Source: Anthoceros angustus
Taxonomy: Eukaryota; Streptophyta; Anthocerotopsida; Anthocerotales; Anthocerotaceae
Assembly (NCBI GenBank): GCA_010909165.1
Contig: MU008156.1
Location: 186,001 to 250,000 of the forward strand
Direction: 5' to 3'
Length of the DNA: 64,000 bases
Shown: positions 30,914 to 43,085 of the stretch, one piece after another
Position numbering within the stretch: the first letter of the stretch is position 1
Layout: every line of letters starts with the position of its first letter
Made by a program: the position numbers and the translations under genes
Notes under the pieces: model-generated
What the model was told of the DNA's origin: nothing
What the model saw: the letters and a program-made list of their open reading frames with translations, nothing else
Databases searched by the model: none

Positions 30914-33347
30914 ATGCTGGAATTTTACTGTGAAGATTCGAGCGGCATGGCTGGGCTGATGGACGGAGGAATGCCGGATGCGGCTCAGGAAATGCCGGCC
31001 TTGGCGCAGTTGCGGGAAACTGCGGAGAGCTTGTGGGGGAAAATGCAGGAGCTGGACGGTTGCAGATCGCACTTGCGAGTAATCACGCAGCTCGCGGAAG
31101 TCCAGGCTGCGCAGTACAGCGGCACCAGTCTGACACACTTAGAGGTGAGCAGACTTGCTTTCAAGGAAGATCAGGTCTGAGTCTGCAGCGCATGCGTCTC
31201 AAGCTTGCTAGCGTCCTCCTCGTAGTCAGGCACAGCTCGCGGAACTGAAGGAAGACCTTGTTGAAGCCAAGATTGAAGAGATTCTACTCCAGAGCTTGGA
31301 AACTGGCCGCTTCGAGGTTGACATTCCCTTGGGATGCCAGGAAAGCGGTTATGGTGAGGCGCTGTGTCTTTTTCTCTGTGATTTTTTTTTTTCCCTCTGG
31401 AAAACGCTCATTGGGAGGTCCTTTTTAGCGTACAGAGGAGGGACCGATGCCGGATGTTGCACAACTTGCGAAAGAGATGGAAGATGCTATAGCAACAATC
31501 AGCTCTGGTGTGCTGCGCTTTTGTGCCCTTGTTGCCATGCCAATGTTTTCCTCGTTGCTTATTGTGGAAGCCGGAACTGAAGGCCGTGTGATGTAGGGTG
31601 GGAGCAGTTTGAGAATGAGCAGCAACATCTGCATGGCATTTTGAGTTCATGTGACCAGGAGGTACTTCTCGTCGGAGGAATCGGTTTCGGTAGGCACTCG
31701 CTTGAACTTGTGTAACAGGATTCTCATTGGATTGTTCGCACCTCCGCAGATAGCTAACCTTGAAGAGCTGTACGAACAATTGGATTTTGTGAGTGCTTTT
31801 TTCCTCTGGTCTGCTGGCCTTGTCCAGAGAATGAACTGTATGCATTGCACATATTCATATGCAGCTGCCTCCCTTCCTGTAGAGCACAGGAGCACATCAG
31901 CAATATCAGTGCGCAGCTCGACGCTTGGTGAGTAAAGAACTTTCACTGGCCGGGTACCTTGTGTATCTGATATGAGCAAGTGTCTGATGCCACCTGCATC
32001 ACATGTTAGGAAGAAGTCCGTGCGCGATCACTGAAAATTGACACTGAGATTGAAGATGAGGACCGACAGATTCTGCTTGCCAACGCCGAGGTATTTGTCT
32101 TGTGCTAGCACATCCTTTATGCCTGCCGGTGGGTATATGCTGATTGCTCTTTCATATTTGAACGATTGCAGCTGGAGGAGGGTAGCAGAGAACTGGCGGC
32201 AAAGCTACTACATCGGCAGAAGCTTGATACAATTGCTGAGACACGCGAGAGGTACAAACTCTCTGGGCTAACAATGGCCTCATGCTTGTCTTCATCTATT
32301 TCTACCAGATGTGAGGTTGCCGAACACTTTCATCTAAGAACTGCTCGTGCCTGCGTCAGGTGCACCCTGGCACTAAAGCATCGAGCTATGTATTCTGGGA
32401 TCACTTTGACAGATTTCTCTGATAAATGTATAAAGTTGAATGCTAAGATTCACAAAACTCCAAGCACCGAAAGCGTGAAGGAGCATATGCAGGGCACCTT
32501 CTCTGCCGAGCACAACCTTGAGATCATTCTGGATCCCTTGTCCATGGAACTTCGAGACGCGCAGGTTAGTAGCTCGTCACAAGAACAATCATCTCCCGAT
32601 GATCTTTTATGTTTGACTCTGACATTGGCTTTTCTCGCAGATTGTTCCTGATGATGTTTCCATAAGCGATCTGATTTCAGGAGCGAAGCAGGCATCGTAT
32701 GCATACTGTGACATGTTTTGTCCGGTTGGTCGAGTTTCTGGAATCGATATTTCATGTCATTACGTGAGTTGCCTGGCTTTGCAGAGTTTGCAGTTATCGG
32801 CTTTCTAGACTGGGAGGGAAAAAGAACAAAACTTTGAGCCAGGTGGAATATATGGTAAACGAGGTTTGTGAGAGGATACACTTGCACGGTATGAAAACTG
32901 CAGCAGTGAGTAGAGCATCTGAAAGTTCCAGGTACGATCAACAATGGAAGTTCCATTTTCTCTTACTGTCGTTGAAAACTTCTTTACAGGTAAACCCTAA
33001 ACCGTTGTGCTCCACACTCGCAGATATGACTTCAGATTAATAGAGCACTCTTATATTTCTGCTACCATTCTTGGCATCATGGAGACTCTCCTTGAGGCTC
33101 CGCCGAACTGGCCGATGCCAGGATTTCCGCTGAGTTTGAGCTCATTGCTGCCAGACCACGATTCGGCTAATGAAATTCTGGTATATGTTGGTAACGGGGA
33201 AGTCTAGGAAGCTGTTGATGTTTTGTATCCCTTATGTCTCATAGTGCTGTTTCGCAGGAACGGTCAAATTCGCTACCGGAGTCGCTGCGGTGTGACCTAG
33301 TTCGATTTGTTGAAGCCGTGGAGAACATTGTTGCCGACATGAATTGA
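30914..33347 (+). CDS. Coiled-coil protein of unknown function
   Basis: Thirteen exons in phase: 30914-31144, 31230-31353, 31436-31507, 31597-31661, 31750-31788, 31883-31927, 32010-32090, 32172-32251, 32309-32564, 32641-32696, 32785-32931, 33024-33180, 33258-33347; about 480 residues. Met12 (ATGGCTGGGCTG, 30947) is an equally good start. Residues ~30-260 are mostly heptad-like helix (ALAQLRETAESLWGKMQELD, AQLAELKEDLVEAKIEEILL). The last ~200 residues look globular (HNLEIILDPLSMELRDAQIV, PPNWPMPGFPLSLSSLLP). A long coiled coil plus C-terminal globule recalls kinetochore or spindle proteins such as the KNL1/Spc7 or augmin groups, but no motif lets me claim either. The sixth exon is the least certain because its coiled-coil character lies in a different frame. 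Confidence 0.7.
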
Positions 33348-33571
33348 CTGTTAAGGGTGGCCAAAGGCTTGGAAGGTGTCCCATCGAACGGCACGTTTTG
33401 AGTTTTGAATTAAACGTTTAGCCTCCTGCTTGCCCATATCTTGGTCGCAAAGTGTTTGGTGCTATTTCATAAGCATCTATTTCGCGAGTATACATTGGGT
33501 TTGGTGCTATTCAGTGGCACAGATCGTCAGTTTTTATGAAGTGGTGGCTGGTTCGTTGCGCATTGCCGATG

Positions 33572-33705
33572 CAGAGACTCTCAGCTTATGAGGGTTTACA
33601 AATACAGGACTCTTCTCAGCACAGGGAGACGAAGACACTCTCAGCATACGAAGGTGTACAAATACGAATCTCTCCTCTGCACAGGGGAGATTAACAGAGA
33701 CTCTC
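33572..33705. repeat. Imperfect tandem repeat, about 67-bp period
   Basis: A unit reading GACTCTCAGCTTATGAGGGT, TTACAAATAC, then CTCTTCTCAGCACAGGGAGA occurs twice with about 15 per cent divergence, and a third partial copy follows. Confidence 0.7.
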
Positions 33706-34589
33706 CTCAATCCTCAAACATGGAAGGTGCTCACGGACTTCCTTAAACACAGGAAGGCGCACACGGACTCACCTCGTCACTTGGTCACGAAGTAATACCA
33801 TAGGTTGGCACATGGTTGGACGGAGATTAATAAGCTACGAGACGTCGGAGGGAAACCGGATAGAATTGTATATGGTTGGAGGAAGAGTAACAACACCTGT
33901 GAGATGTCTTTCGTAGAAAATTCAAGAAAGGGGATCGGAAGAAGAAATGGATGGCCAAAAGGAGGACGTCGAACATGAAGAAGTGCATGAATCCTTCTGG
34001 ATGAAGAAAGCGCAGCACGGAGTGCTTAGGAGGAGGAAGACGTGTTAGGTAAAAGACAAGGAGGACGAGAAGGAATTAGGCAATCCACCCCAACTTCAAA
34101 GCCTGTCTCGACGGAACCGATGTGAGCAGATTTTTGGCACCAGGCTCCTCCGCCCAAGTAATTCTGGCGGGCATATACGCCAAGCATTCATCCAGAAGAA
34201 GAAGAAGGAGAAGAAGAATATATCATACTATGGGTTTCGAAGTTTATGAAGGTCTTTGTGCTAAGGTTTATCTCGATCGCAGGAATGGGGTTGTATTGTC
34301 CCTTTCTTCCGGCAGTGGATGTTTATCACCCCGCATAGGGTTTTGGTCGCGGTGTACAGGACGGTGATTAGCGCAGGTGAGGCAGCTTTATTGGTGGCGG
34401 TGGTATGTAGGCCCTTTCTTATCCCAATCACAACATTCTTTAAACGGTAAGTAATTTTGAGAAAAACGATTGCATGAATTAGTCCCCTGGTGCCCTTTGT
34501 TGGGTTAACTCGATATCTCTTTTCTTTCTACATAAAGTCTCTTTTTCTTCAAAGCTTAGTACTTAAACCTTGTAATAAATTAATACTTA

Positions 34590-34760
34590 GCACCTTGTAC
34601 CATGGTGTGCCCAAGCTACTTGCAGCAAGGGCATCCGCTTCCTTTAAGCACCCATGTAAGTACCCATCTAAGCGTAAGATGCTTAATATACCGTAATATA
34701 CCGATCTCCGTGCGGGATGCTTAATAACGGCGATCTTATAAATGTGTGTCCGAATGCATG
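34590..34760. repeat. Dispersed repeat (copy 2)
   Basis: This is the diverged partner of the repeat at 1620-1775. The hairpin arms have decayed here, and the copy contains an extra ATACCGTAATATACCGATCT segment. The shared 3' block GATGCTTAAT..CTTATAAATGTG is well kept. Confidence 0.55.
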
Positions 34761-35178
34761 CACGTTTGGACACAGGAGGGACTGGCCAGGGCGATGAAGG
34801 AGAGAAGACGGCCCGGCGATGACCACACGTCCGCTGGCCGATTGTCGATTTCAATGCTCACCTGGTCCAGTGCCTGGATATTCTTGGAATATCCGGGTTC
34901 GGGGAACCCCCTATCACAGTAAAACAAGTCTATTATACTGCACTTACATGGAGTTTTCCTATCATGAACCTTTTGGACTTAAGGACTCTATGATAGAGAG
35001 TTTTCGTTTTCGTATTCGTACTTCGATCTACTTTCGGTGCTCAAGGGGGGCCTCCAACGTACACAGCTACCATTGTGGGAGAATGGATGAACATGTCTTA
35101 GAGGGACCCCATGATTTTGATATTACTTCTAATTCTTTTGATTTTGATTTAATTAAGATTTTTGTGATGTTTGCGATC

Positions 35179-36334
35179 TCACACAACACCTTCCCCCCAC
35201 ACATCCTCATCGTTTATGAGGTTCACCTTCAACCGTCGTTTGCCATTTGGAACCTGTCACGAAACAGCTGAGCACGAATTTCCGAAAAGTGAATCTGCAA
35301 GACAGCTAGTGAATGCGACAATACTTACCGGACACATGCAGCTCCTGATCAGTTCTGATCCTCTGGTGTCCGCTCGATATCCAACCTGACAAGGAAGCGG
35401 CAAAGGTTGGAGTGGGTTGAAGATATGTTATGCACGAGTAGGGGAAATTTTAGCAATGCTAGCCCACAATTCAGTGCACCTCATGAGCCCCACCAACCAC
35501 CTCCATTTCACAGTGACAGCAAGACCCCTCGAAGCAGAAATCCTGCAACACAAACAACCCACGAAAAATCACACCCTCAGCTTGCTTTCAAGATCCACAA
35601 GATCACAAAGTCTGAAAATGCAACATGGAGCCAGGAGACTCACAATATTCGGCATCATAACCCCACATCTTTCTGCCAGTCTGAGCAAGTTTTCACCTGA
35701 CTTAGCGGTGACCACCACCTGGTCTCACATTTTCAAAGAAAGCAAGCAGCTCTTAGAGCCTCTTAGTCCCAGTGACATAATCAGATGCCTCACCTGGTGC
35801 TTTTTAGGTGTTCCGTGGAACTCACATTGTCGGAGCCACGATTGAACTCGACCACAACCTCCTCGGCGCCATGTTCAGCACTAGAACAAGATACAATGCA
35901 TTGAGCCACCAACAGTACGGCACTACCCAAAGGGAGTGCCAGAATTGTCCACATGTGACATACCTGGTTCCCCAGTATGTACCAGGAAGTGCAGCTTCTT
36001 TAAAACGCTCCTCACCGACTACACCTTTTTTGGGGCTGGAGAACTTCTCCAATGCTGAATTCTTGCGAATTGTGGGGACAAAGCTAGCTTCAGATTGCGG
36101 GAACTCATAGCAGCCTGACAACGCATATTCCACACCAAGCCAAGAATTCACAGCCACGCAGAGCAAATGCGTACCAGAGCACGTGATGGTAGATAAGTAT
36201 CTCTGGGGACACCGTGACCGCGGGAGGTCACAGGCTCCCAACCTCGGAAGTTGCAGTCTCAGCAGGTCTCTCGAACTGGGCAGCTGGGCTACAGACTGCC
36301 ATCGCCATGAAGTTGCCACCGCAGCCATGGCCAC
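35179..36334 (-). CDS. [2Fe-2S] ferredoxin-like protein, probably plastid
   Basis: Six exons in phase (high to low): 35964-36334, 35826-35880, 35644-35718, 35480-35542, 35329-35385, 35179-35253; about 231 residues. The first ~110 residues look like a transit peptide plus linker (MAMAAVATSWRWQSVAQL). The fold follows: VVVEFNRGSDN, VVVTAKSGENLLRLAERCGV, then the cluster loop CFEGSCCHC, which supplies C-x4-C-x2-C, and the fourth Cys in IRSCMCP about 25 residues later. That is the plant-type ferredoxin ligand spacing. The tail (KRRLKVNLINDEDVWGEG) is not that of photosynthetic ferredoxin. The NDH-associated PnsB3/NDF4 group is one candidate; I am not sure enough to name it. An extra intron inside exon 1 is possible. 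Confidence 0.8.
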
Positions 36335-36363
36335 CCCTAGAGCTCTGATGATGGTGACGGTGG

Positions 36364-36603
36364 CACTGACGATTTCGCGCTTTCGAGTTTACCTCTGTTG
36401 TTCAAAATGCCGGAATCTGCCAGAGCCTCGTAGAAATCTGGGAGACGTTCATCCGTTTTTGCCTGACCAGCAGGCGAGTGACACATAGACAGGACAATTT
36501 TGCACTTTCGATTTATGCTCTCTGGTCAAAATGCGTAATCTTCCGGAGCCTCATAAATCTGTCAGACGCTCACGTTTTGGCTTGCGCAGCACGTCAGAGA
36601 CAC
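36364..36603. repeat. Two diverged tandem copies of a ~115-bp segment
   Basis: TTTCG.G.TTTA...TCTG.T.AAAATGC, followed by GCCAGAGCCTC / CCGGAGCCTC and a GAGACG/CAGACG end, occurs at about 36370 and again at about 36495. It lies in the gap between two divergent genes and could duplicate promoter elements. Confidence 0.5.
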
Positions 36604-36733
36604 ATGGACGCCCTCTGGTTGAAGTGACTGGACGGTCCATATAATTTTGGCACGTTGTTGTCCGATAACAGCACATTGGACTTCCTACTGGCCCATGGTA
36701 GTGCGTTCTGGAACGCTTCCTTCTCCACTTCCT

Positions 36734-39700
36734 ATGAATGGATTTGGCATGCACATTGGCCGCTACATTCCTGGTCCCCGCACATCATATGATAGCCTGG
36801 CAGAAACAGTTGGTTGGTGTTAATTGTTAGATGGGAGGGAGAAAATTGCGGAGCAGACGCGCCTTGTTGCGACTGTGAGTAACACTGGCACAGTGCAGCT
36901 CTTCACGTTCTTATGAAAAGCCCTGACTCAGCTGATCCAGCTCTGTGAAAAAAATTGAGTGCGTTCTCCCCGTGTACAGGACTTCGGAAGATGGTATGGC
37001 TATGGGTCTAAGAGGTTTGTTATGGCAGTCTCTTTTGGAGATGCTGATTCCCGTCTATTCCGGTTCCAGCCCACAAATTCGTGGAACAGCGGCGATAAGG
37101 ACAGTCCCCCCGTAGATCCAGAAGCCGTTGACAGCTGCGATGAGGAGAACCAAGATCGAAGTTACAGCTTGCCACAGCCCACCAAAGAGTGTGGTTGCCT
37201 ACAGTTTGGGGGCTTATCATTTATCAACAAGCTGCGGGAACAATCTGTTGTCCAATTCTCGTGGTACGGAGCGTGCCTTCCTTTAGACCATGCTGTTTCC
37301 AGTGCTACAATGGGCACTCATGAGGTCTATCTATCGGTGACTTTGCAGGGGAACTTTTGTGAAAGAGACTATCTATCACACTTTCTTCCCCCTTTCTCTT
37401 CCGCTCTTATTTTGTTGGGAGGGTGGCCCGATCGGGCTCATCAACAGACAATTTTTCTCCCTTGGGGGCCTTGGTCCTATCCAATGGTTTTTTGGAATCT
37501 GCTGTAAGTACTCTCTATAATTCCTTGAGGCTGGAGCATGTGCAATGTGACTCTACCCTTTGTGGTTCCCTGGGAACAACCTTGAATCTTGCCTGCCTAT
37601 GCTGTTGTTGGCAGTTTGCATAATGAACGTCCTAGTGGCGTTTCACTTCAATGCAGAGGTGGTGGTTGTCGACATTCTTTGGATGATGCGGAGCATGGTA
37701 TGCTGCTTTCTTCCTGTCTTTCTAGCAACTTTTCATGTCACCTGTTTCAGAGTTCTTTGGCTTACTGACTTCTTCTCAACGAAAGGTGCTTGCTACAAAG
37801 TATGGTTTCATCAGTAAATCAGAGATGAAGGGCATGAAGGAGCACATTCTTCCCATGGAAATACATGCTGGACGAACTGTATGGACTGACAGTGACAACT
37901 TCTGTTTACTGCTTCTCTATTCAAAGTCTGTCAAGGATCCTTATGACAAGTTCACACCACATCGGCACCTAGATCACAGTTTCCTAAATGCTTCTGTTTT
38001 GCAGCTGTTTTTTGCATGGATCAACCCAATACCTCTGGATGTGCTCAAGAGACAGCTGCTGCTTGCTGCGATACGGAAGGATCTTATTGATTGCACTTGT
38101 ACTTTGCGACTTACTCCTGGAGTTGCTCAGAAAGTGGTTTGTTTGATAATGAGACAACTGTCAAATGGCTCTGGTGTAAGTGACAGCCATTAGCATCTGT
38201 TAGCATCAGTAGAACACTTATCCATTTGTAGACAAGGGATCTGCTTTCTAAGGTCTTAGTGTCTCTCAGGAATAGTTCCTCCCAAGACATGTGGATAGCT
38301 TCTCCATCTCAGCTGCTCCCTGCCCTTTTTCAGGCGAGCTCCGGTTGTCTCAATCAGATGATGTTTATGTTCACGGAACCGTAATGTGCAGGAACAGTAT
38401 TTTCTTTCAAAGTCAGACGATAGGCAACTGGTCCGTGTTCTGGGGACGAGCAGTCTCTCTGTGAGAAGACGATTTTGTGACTGGTGTGCAGCACATGATT
38501 GCGAATCTTCTGAGTTGGAAGCCAGATGGATTAAAATTTGCATGAGTCGCATGAGAGAAGATCCGGAACACATTCTCCCAGGTGCACAGGAGCTCAATGG
38601 AGACGCAGAAAACATGGGAACTGACTCCATGAGGAGGCTGCCTGATAATAGTGGCAATGGGCAAAAATGTCCGGCCCTGGATCTCCCTGTGCTCATGTAC
38701 ACAGCGTACCTACTGCAACAGTCTTCAGCTCTTCTTTCGTAAGTTTTTCTATATCTCATGGATCTTAAAGTCTCCAAGTATCCTATCTTTGCCATGTCTG
38801 AGTAGATAATGTATGTTCCACAGGAAAAAGAAGATCTTTCACCAAATCATAGGATATCCCCGGAGGGTATGGTGGACGTCATACGTTTTGGCAGTGTGTC
38901 ATGCAGCAATACCCTTTGCAGCCCGTGCAGTAACAGGTACCCCGTTGTTACATTAGACATTACTTCCTGATGCTCATGAAGGATTCTCTCTTATTTGCTT
39001 TGCATGAGTGAACATTGCAGGCGATCCTCCTGTCTTCGGCACCCACCGTTGGTATGACTACGTAATCAGTGCGACAAGCTTTATTTTGGACACTCATGCC
39101 ATGTAAGTATGTGATGCTGGTTTTGACTGTCCAGCAGACGGTTGATTTGTCAGCTAGTTCCATCTTCACTACTGTGCAGGGCGTCAGGAATAGCGTTCAT
39201 GTTAGCAGGAGCTGCTGATTTTCGGAGAAGGTATTTTGCTGCAAGGCTTCTTAATATGATACTTAAGGGTGGACAATTTGTTGAGACTGAAGATCCCAGC
39301 ACAACGACAAAAGCAGAAAAAAAGTCGTTTTATCAAATGGCTATCCAAGTGGATTTTGAGGAGCCCTCGTCCATCATCGGATGGTGGGCTATGAGAGTTC
39401 TGGTACAGGATTTTGGACGGGTTTTTTACATGAGAGTGAAGGTATGCCCATTTCTTCAATGTTTCTCTCAGCAGCAATTTTGCTCCTATTTCTGAGTTGT
39501 TGGGCTTCTGGACTTGCAGTACTATGCAACCTATTTTGCCATCTATTGCGGCCTGCTTCTCGCTTTCTTGGTGATTGAGCTTCTGTCCACAAGTACTCGC
39601 ACAGCAGCATATCTTGTGTAAGCTGCTACATGTCTTTCAGTGAACTGATTGAATGCAGTGGATAGTTTAATGATGCTGGAGTGCTCACCTTCTTGGTATT

Positions 39701-40279
39701 CAACTGGCAGACCCCTGGTCACTTACGATCTCATTGTATTCACCATACTGCTGGCTTTGATCGTGTTTCCTGCTGGAGAGACGAATGAGATGTACCATGA
39801 GCATGGTGCTACCCTGGCCCGAAAGAAGGTATGGGATCTGATTTCAAACATGTCTTCCACCAGTTGAGAGATTCTGCTCTTCACCTTCTTTCCACTGACA
39901 TGGCTGCCACCGCAGTTGCTGTTGAAGACCAGGTTAAGTAAACCATTTGATTCATTTGTTCATCGGGAGAACCTAATGTACGCTGTTGATTTCTTACAAA
40001 CTGTATCCGAAGCAGTGGAATGGGAAAACACGTCTGCCAAGGTATATCCAGGTGCCTCACTGTGTTGAGCTTTCGTGCACTGTTAACCCGTTTGGTCTCA
40101 ACATCTGTCACATGCTAACCTGCAGAGTGGGTCTCGCCGTGTCATGTGCATTGTGGGCCCTGTAGGTTACGATCTTGGGGTTCAACACTGGTAAACAAGT
40201 CATAGGAGTGTTGATTGGTACTGCTGGAGTTGCTATTGGCATCGCTGCCCAGCAGTTTACCAGCAGACTCTCGCTATGA
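36734..40279 (+). CDS. Polytopic membrane protein of unknown function
   Basis: Twelve exons join in phase: 36980-37263, 37349-37503, 37615-37697, 37726-38175, 38392-38738, 38824-38936, 39021-39102, 39180-39441, 39520-39617, 39711-39828, 39916-40041, 40166-40279, giving 743 residues. A first exon with the start is probably at 36734 (MNGFGMHIGRYIPGPR), but I could not fix its donor. Several hydrophobic segments look membrane-spanning: FFPLSLPLLFCW, WFFGICFCIMNVLVAF, SYVLAVCHAAIPFAARAV, TYFAIYCGLLLAFLVIELL, LVTYDLIVFTILLALIVF and the Gly-rich end VIGVLIGTAGVAIGIA. Between them are charged loops, including a Cys-rich CDWCAAHDC. I recognise no family. The agreement of eleven consecutive intron phases makes the gene itself credible. 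It is head to head with the ferredoxin-like gene. Confidence 0.68.
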
Positions 40280-40447
40280 ATATCCAGGCCATGAGCAAGT
40301 CCGGTCAAGAGTTCTAATGGTTCAATCCTCATCCCTCTCCTAATGCAATGCCCTAACATTTAACCTCGATGGTCTCATAACCGACATGCCACTCCATCTC
40401 CATCCATGGAGAGCCTGCTTGGGAACAAGTGCCAAATTCTTGAACGG

Positions 40448-40622
40448 AATCTGAGGAGTGAAATCTCATATGGGAAGGATGTATAAGGACTTTGACCGGA
40501 CTATATGGGAGGCCCAAGTTTGTCTTGCGTCTTTTTGAGGAGTGAAATCTCATATGGGAAGGATGCATAAGGACTTTGACCGGACTATATGGGAGGCTCA
40601 AGTTTGTCTTGCGTCTTTCACC
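40448..40622. repeat. Tandem duplication, 89-bp unit, two copies
   Basis: GAGGAGTGAAATCTCATATG through TTTGTCTTGCGTCTTT occurs twice in succession with only two or three differences, so the duplication is recent. Confidence 0.9.
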
Positions 40623-40813
40623 GGCTTTGCTCCACAGTCACCTAATCACAATGCAATTCTTGTAGGAGTTCCTTATCATCATGGAATGGCTGTGAACTCA
40701 AGTTAGATTGCATTCTAGGGATGTTTGAGATTCGCACCCCATGCACTCGTGTACTTCGTAGGCTTCCCGGCATCTTCATGATGAGGCTTGTCTTTCGTTC
40801 CCTTGGAACCTCT

Positions 40814-41018
40814 TGCATGGGATCTCATAATGAGGCGGCATGGTGTCTACGTCTTGCACGGGATCCTCAAGATGAGGTGGCATAGTGTTTACGTCTTGCA
40901 CGGGATCCTCACGATGAGTCGGCATGGTGTTTTCGTCTTGCACGGGATCTCACGATGAGTCGGCATGGTGTCTACGTCTTGCACGGATCTCGGGATGAGG
41001 CGGCATGGTGTCTATTTC
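40814..41018. repeat. Minisatellite, about 43-bp unit, five copies
   Basis: The unit runs GGCATGGTGTCTACGTCTTG then CACGGGATCCTCACGATGAG, repeated five times with small length differences. It begins about 500 bases after the end of the membrane protein gene. Confidence 0.9.
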
Positions 41019-42170
41019 TGCGTCCCCCTCGTTGGTGCTTGCGATGTAATAGGGGTGGTACAGTTGGTACAAGTTGCGAGCCATCTCCAATGCTTTTGGC
41101 ATTCGGGCAAGTGATTGGGTATTCCTTCAAGAGGAGGCGTTGTGTGCTTCTAAGGCTTAGGCAAAATCTACACAATAGGCAGACAAGGTCCTCGTGCATG
41201 GCTCCCATGGTCCATGGACCATCCATGGACTCAGGAGCTCCCATTTCTTTCCTCCACCACCCGGAGCCGTAGCTCCAGGGTCTGCTTCTGGCCCTCCATC
41301 TCCTTATGCGCCTCACCCACCTCACAACACAACAACTATCTTGATTAACAATGAACATTTACAATGAGGGTCTAGTTAACTATGATTAGTTAACCGGTAT
41401 GTGATTGCATGCGGTTACTTAACTATAGTTACTACACCACAATTAGTTTAATCATAGTTAGTTAAATAATCACGGTTTATTAACTATGATTAGTTAGTGG
41501 TTAGGGTAACCGGTTTCCACTCTTATATATATATATAGGGTGGGAACAAAAAATTGATTTAATTATTAATTCTAGATAAAGGTGAATAGTAAATGGAAAT
41601 CAGGCGATTTAAAAAGGCAGACTTAGGCCGCGCGGCCTAAACAGGTCGGGAAGGCACGAGCATAAAACGGAAATTGGTCTAGGTGTATGTCTAAGATTCA
41701 CACTAGTGCTAGTCCACTCCAAGCTCTGCTACCTTACTCTGCTAGTACAACCAGAAAAAAACCAAGAGTATCGCCCGACAGGCAGGTCCATTCATGTGCG
41801 CATTTCCACACCCGTTGAACAAACACAGACGCTAAGATCAAGAAATGCGAATGCTTTTCCAGAAACCTGGATACAAAAGTTGGTCACACCGATGAAGGCC
41901 CGGCTCCAGCAGGACATATTCCTAGGAGCACACCATTGAGCCACTGATAGTCCGTACATGTGGCTGCATACAGAAAACCAACATGACAAATGAAAGACAA
42001 ACACCTGAAGGCCCAGCTCCCACCGGACAAGTTCCTGCATCGTATAGAGAGAGTCATGATCAAGACATGAGGATGTATACATGAAAACAAGCAGAAAAAT
42101 ACGTGATACACACCTGAAAGCCCGGCTTCACCATATTGTGCACACATACTCTGGGTTACGCCATCTACAT
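41019..42170. other. Intergenic; AT-rich palindromic block and TA microsatellite
   Basis: 41368-41520 contains several GTTAACTATGATTAGTTAAC-like words that are inverted repeats of each other, followed by a short (TA)n run at 41526-41538. No gene seen; it marks the entry to the repeat-rich half of the window. Confidence 0.5.
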
Positions 42171-42175
42171 CCTGG

Positions 42176-42850
42176 CTAGTCAAGTGTGGCTCTCTTGCAA
42201 GCTCTATATAAGTCAACACTCGGGACAGCATATATATGGTTATGGAGAAAGCCATCATCCACAACACCTTTGTGGAGGATGGCCTCCAAGACCTTTTCAT
42301 CTGCAATGTCAACAACAAGACCTCTCCTCCTGTACTTTCTCCAGACAGTTGATGCCTTCTTTAACTTACCAGATTCATCCTGCAAAGCACCCTCTTATGG
42401 TGCCTAGATTTAGGAACCCTTCCAATAATCGTTGAGCTTCTTGTGCCACTCTCCTGGACGAGTTTTCACAACGCTTTCCTCTTCCAATGTGAGAGGCCGT
42501 TTGAAACGCTCCTCAAATCTCGTCCTAAAGACCACAAGCCCCCCATTCCCCATATGGAAATGTGGCTTTGGCACCAAAGCCGTCTGCCGAGCACGAACAA
42601 GGCTCATCTGTTGGGTCTCTGGAACTTCACCATCCAACTTTTTTCGCTCAAACGCCAATAAGAATGCCCATAACTTGGCATCCATGGTCTTGTTGATGTA
42701 GTGATCTTTCATCTTGGATAATAAAAACCTCCGAGCACTTTTGGCACAATTGTACTTCCACTGCTGAGCTTTTCTAGATAGAACTTGATCTATCACTTTG
42801 TGGAAGTCACAGGATCCTCCAATTTCAGGTCTTACACTAGATTCAACCAA
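42176..42850 (-). pseudogene. TE-derived open frames, unassigned
   Basis: Two minus-strand frames: 42410-42850 (146 codons; KSARRFLLSKMKDHYINKTM, GLVVFRTRFEERFKRPLTLE) and 42176-42385 (GKLKKASTVWRKYRRRGLVV). Charged, Lys/Arg-rich sequence with FRTRFEERFKRPLTLEEE suggests a transposase accessory or Ptta/En-Spm-like protein remnant, but I cannot confirm the family. The two could be exons of one gene. Confidence 0.28.
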
Positions 42851-43085
42851 CCTCTTAATCTCCAGGAGCTACTGCCAGAAATTTCCTATCAACAGGTTCA
42901 TGAACTTGCACATAGCCCAGTGCATCCGCTTCTTCAACCTCCGGAAAGAGTGAAAACCTGGTGCTATCCATCCTATGACAGATGAACACAATGAGGGATG
43001 GAGCAAGACGGATTACGAGCTCGGTTTATCAAAATGGGGTCAACCAGCCAGGACCTGCACTTACTGAAGGAATAATTATTGTTTA

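Larger units (their letters stand above)
33348..35178. other. Intergenic, repeat-bearing interval
   Basis: No gene seen. It holds a tandem repeat (33572-33705), GAAGAAG microsatellite runs (34193-34217) and the second copy of the dispersed repeat (34590-34760). The rest is AT-rich. Confidence 0.5.

Noticed and set aside
31408-31845. 145-codon minus-strand frame
   Set aside because: Overlaps several phase-consistent exons of the coiled-coil gene on the plus strand.
35822-36334. 170-codon minus-strand frame taken as a complete protein
   Set aside because: Its last 47 codons run into an intron; splicing at 35963 into the ferredoxin-like exons gives a recognisable protein.
37349-37697. Alternative reading of two membrane-protein exons (FLPWGPWSYPMVFWNLL, HNERPSGVSLQC)
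   Set aside because: Both frames are open, but only the chosen frame keeps phase with flanking exons through the acceptor at 37726 and gives hydrophobic segments.
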